Assembly: GCF_003568665.1 (NCBI RefSeq)
Contig: NZ_QXMH01000003.1
Span: 593,772 to 657,771, forward strand
Direction: 5' to 3'
Length of the DNA: 64,000 bases
Source of the DNA: Chitinophaga alhagiae
Lineage (GTDB): Bacteria > Bacteroidota > Bacteroidia > Chitinophagales > Chitinophagaceae
A program made the position numbers and the translations under genes. The notes beneath the pieces were generated by a model, which did no database searches, was not told the DNA's origin, and was given only the letters and a program-made list of their open reading frames with translations. This document shows, in pieces, positions 61,809 to 64,000 of the stretch (position 1 is the stretch's first letter; each line of letters opens with the position of its first letter).

Positions 61809-62917
61809 CACCATCAATAAAATGGCCCGCAGCGGCCGTTCTGCTCTTATCCCTCACCCTGCCGGGCTGTGGCGGAGGGCAACAGGAAGAACAGGATACG
61901 GCTACCCCGCCCTGCATTAGCCAGGAGCTGAAAAAAAGCATCAGCCTGGAGCCCGCTACCCTGCAGCCATGGCATGCCAACCTGCTGCTGAACGGCAAGG
62001 TGGGGTATGATGAAGACCAGGTATACCGCTTTGTGCCCCTGCTGAGCGGCGTGGTGCAGCAGGTGCATTTTACCCTTGGGGACTATGTAAAAAAAGGTCA
62101 GCTGCTGATGGAGGTCAAAAGCGCGGAACTGAGCAACCTGCACGCGGAGCTGCAAGACGGGCAGGCACGGCTGCAACTGGCGGAAAGAAAGTTCTCCGCT
62201 ACGGAGGCATTGCACACCACCGGTGTGGCGGCAGATAAAGACCTGCTGGAAGTCAATACGGAAGTAGCCGCCGCGCGCACGCAGATACGCCGCATTACCG
62301 AAACGCTGGCCCTTTACGGCGGCAGCCTGGAAAAAGGGGCGCTGCTGGTACATGCCGCCATGAACGGGTATGTAGTGGAGAAAAACGTGATAGCGGGCGG
62401 GCAGGTGGAAGCCGGCCAGCAGCCCCTCTTTGTGCTTTCCGGCCTGCAGCAGGTGTGGGTGAAGGCCAGCGTGTACGCGGGACAGTTAGAGAACGTGGGA
62501 GCTGGTCAGCAGGTAGATATTACCACCACCGCCTACCCCGGCAAAACCTTTAAGGGGCGCATCAGCCGCCTGTCTAACGTATTTGACCCGGAAGAAAGAG
62601 TGCTGAAGGCCATCATCAAAATAGACAACCAGGGCCTGCTGCTGAAGCCGGACATGATGGTGAACGTGAACGTACACCAGCCCGCGCAAGACTCCGCTGT
62701 GGCCGTTCCCGCCCGGGCCGTACTGTTTGACAACAACCGGCACTACGCCCTGGTATACCATGGGGACTGTGATGTGCAGGCCGTGCCGCTGGAACCGGTT
62801 TTCCAGACAAAGGAGCATTACTTCGTCAAACACGGCATCAGCGCAGGAGATACCATCATTACCCGCAACCAGCTATTGATCTACAACCGGCTGAAGGAAT
62901 CGCAAACCGTAAAATGA
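61805..62917 (+). CDS. RND efflux membrane-fusion (periplasmic adaptor) lipoprotein
   Basis: A 370-residue adaptor. A lipobox (TLPGC) gives a lipidated N-terminus. It has a barrel-sandwich/biotinyl-lipoyl region (VYRFVPLLSGVVQQVHFTLGDYVKKGQLLMEVKS), a hairpin of two helices (NLHAELQDGQARLQLAERKF...), a second half-motif (AAMNGYVVEKNVIAGGQVEAGQ), and a beta-barrel with KTFKGRISRLSNVFDPEERVLKAII. Such adaptors bridge the RND pump and the TolC duct. The spacing (4-bp overlap, then 4 bp to the pump gene) shows a single operon. Confidence 0.93.
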   Translation: MTPSIKWPAAAVLLLSLTLPGCGGGQQEEQDTATPPCISQELKKSISLEPATLQPWHANLLLNGKVGYDEDQVYRFVPLLSGVVQQVHFTLGDYVKKGQLLMEVKSAELSNLHAELQDGQARLQLAERKFSATEALHTTGVAADKDLLEVNTEVAAARTQIRRITETLALYGGSLEKGALLVHAAMNGYVVEKNVIAGGQVEAGQQPLFVLSGLQQVWVKASVYAGQLENVGAGQQVDITTTAYPGKTFKGRISRLSNVFDPEERVLKAIIKIDNQGLLLKPDMMVNVNVHQPAQDSAVAVPARAVLFDNNRHYALVYHGDCDVQAVPLEPVFQTKEHYFVKHGISAGDTIITRNQLLIYNRLKESQTVK

Positions 62918-62921
62918 GTCC

Positions 62922-64000
62922 ATGACAAAATTTGTAGAAAAAATAGTCACCTTTTCGTTGAAGAATCATGTGCTGGTATTTTTCTTCACCTTCCTGCTGG
63001 CCATGGGCGGCATTATCAGCTATCTCAACACACCGGTAGAAGCCTATCCTGACGTTACCAACACCCGCGCCCGCATTATTACGCAATGGCCCGGGCGCAG
63101 CGCGGAAGAAATGGAAAAATTCGTGACACTGCCAGTGACCAAAGAGATGAGCACCATTCCCGGCAAGGTAGACGTGCGCTCCATTTCCCTCTTCGGGCTT
63201 TCTGTGGTAACGGTGAACTTCAACGACGATATCACTGATTTCTATGCCCAGCAATACGCCGCCAACCGCATGCGCAGCGTGGAGCTGCCGGAAGGCGCCA
63301 GCGCCGAAATAGAGCCGCCCTACGGCGCCACGGGCGAAATATTCCGGTACGTGATCAAAAGCAAACCACGCCCCATCCGCGAGCTGTTCGCCCTGCAGCA
63401 GTGGGTAATAGAAAGGGAGCTGGTGGCCGTGCCCGGCGTGGCGGACGTGGTGAGCTTTGGCGGGGAAGAAAAGATCTACGAGATACGGGTGAACCCCGTG
63501 GAACTGGCCAACTACGACCTCACCGCGCTGGACGTGTACGAAGCCGTGAGCAAAAGCAACATCAACGTAGGCGGAGACGTGATACAGAAAAGCTCGCAGG
63601 CCTATGTGGTGCGCGGCATCGGGCTGCTGGACAAGATACCGGACATTGAGGCCATCCTTATCAAGAACATCAAAGGCACGCCCGTGCTGGTGAAAAACGT
63701 GGCGGAAGTGGTAGCCTCTTCCAAACCCCGGCTGGGCCAGGTAGGGCTGGATGATGAGGATGACCTGGTGGAAGGCATTGTGGTGATGCTGCGCGGAGAA
63801 AACCCCAGCCAGGTAGTGGAGCGGCTGAAGGAAAGGATCACTGACCTCAACCACCGCATCCTTCCGCAAGATGTGAAAATAGAGGCCTTCCATGACCGTA
63901 CCGAACTGGTGGACAAAACCGTAAAAACCGTTACCCACAACCTGCTGGAAGGCATCATACTGGTGTCTGTAGTAGTGTTCATCTTCCTGTTCAACTGGCG
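62922..64000 (+). CDS. CusA/CzcA-type heavy-metal RND pump, partial
   Basis: The start ATG at 62922 is 4 bp after the adaptor stop; the gene runs off the window end after about 359 residues of an expected 1000 or more. The N-terminus is typical of HME-RND pumps: MTKFVEKIVTFSLKNHVLVF, then VEAYPDVTNTRARIITQWPGRSAEEMEKFVTLPVT, which distinguishes metal pumps from drug pumps. The porter region continues, and a second membrane helix (LLEGIILVSVVVFIFLF) begins at the edge. The metal specificity determinants lie beyond the edge, so copper/silver versus zinc/cobalt cannot be decided. Confidence 0.92.
   Translation, partial: MTKFVEKIVTFSLKNHVLVFFFTFLLAMGGIISYLNTPVEAYPDVTNTRARIITQWPGRSAEEMEKFVTLPVTKEMSTIPGKVDVRSISLFGLSVVTVNFNDDITDFYAQQYAANRMRSVELPEGASAEIEPPYGATGEIFRYVIKSKPRPIRELFALQQWVIERELVAVPGVADVVSFGGEEKIYEIRVNPVELANYDLTALDVYEAVSKSNINVGGDVIQKSSQAYVVRGIGLLDKIPDIEAILIKNIKGTPVLVKNVAEVVASSKPRLGQVGLDDEDDLVEGIVVMLRGENPSQVVERLKERITDLNHRILPQDVKIEAFHDRTELVDKTVKTVTHNLLEGIILVSVVVFIFLFNW

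Overview
The window is chromosomal DNA from a Bacteroidota species, most likely Chitinophagaceae (Chitinophaga or a close relative). The evidence is four SusC/SusD pairs, ECF sigma/FecR pairs with STN-domain TonB receptors, a type IX secretion sorting domain, an HYC_CC_PP family protein, and promoters of the TAnnTTTG type. No rRNA, tRNA, CRISPR array, transposase or phage gene was seen. Taxonomy is inferred from gene content only.

Layout. (1) 85-3819, minus strand: a copper-handling cluster with an HYC_CC_PP secreted protein, a small HMA copper chaperone, a CopA-type P-type ATPase and an AraC-type regulator with an N-terminal HMA domain. Each of the four genes has its own promoter carrying the same 21-bp-spaced direct repeat at the same distance from the -7 box. 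(2) 3909-6126: a FAD monooxygenase and a membrane protein, divergent from a MarR regulator, with two palindromes between them. (3) 6230-19750: polysaccharide utilisation module 1, with sigma/FecR, SusC/SusD, two SusE-position lipoproteins, a circularly permuted SGNH hydrolase and a FAD oxidoreductase with a golvesin-like tail. A clan GH-A hydrolase faces it. (4) 19907-23202: RDD and NTF2-like proteins, then a phytanoyl-CoA dioxygenase/epimerase pair. (5) 23178-36938: module 2, with sigma/FecR, SusC/SusD, a DUF5017 lipoprotein, a GH106-like enzyme, a beta-helix lipoprotein and a GH20 hexosaminidase. A divergent AraC regulator follows. (6) 38023-46568: module 3, with sigma/FecR, SusC/SusD, a LamG lipoprotein and a Tat-type sugar isomerase. 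It has no recognisable glycan-cleaving enzyme. (7) 46754-47060: an 11-bp-period repeat array and a terminator. (8) 47083-58186: module 4, with sigma/FecR, SusC/SusD and a large modular GH16 glucanase bearing a T9SS tail. (9) 58295-64000, plus strand: a two-component system followed by a TolC/membrane-fusion/RND heavy-metal efflux operon cut by the window end.

How it works together. Four glycan-uptake modules sit head to tail on the minus strand. Each is expected to be switched by its own outer-membrane transducer through FecR and an ECF sigma factor. Metal-resistance modules flank the block: cytoplasmic copper export on the left, periplasmic HME-RND efflux on the right. The most notable observations are the four-promoter copper operator, the permuted SGNH hydrolase, the 11-bp phased repeat array, the phased sites before the efflux operon, and a glycine-rich insertion in one SusD.
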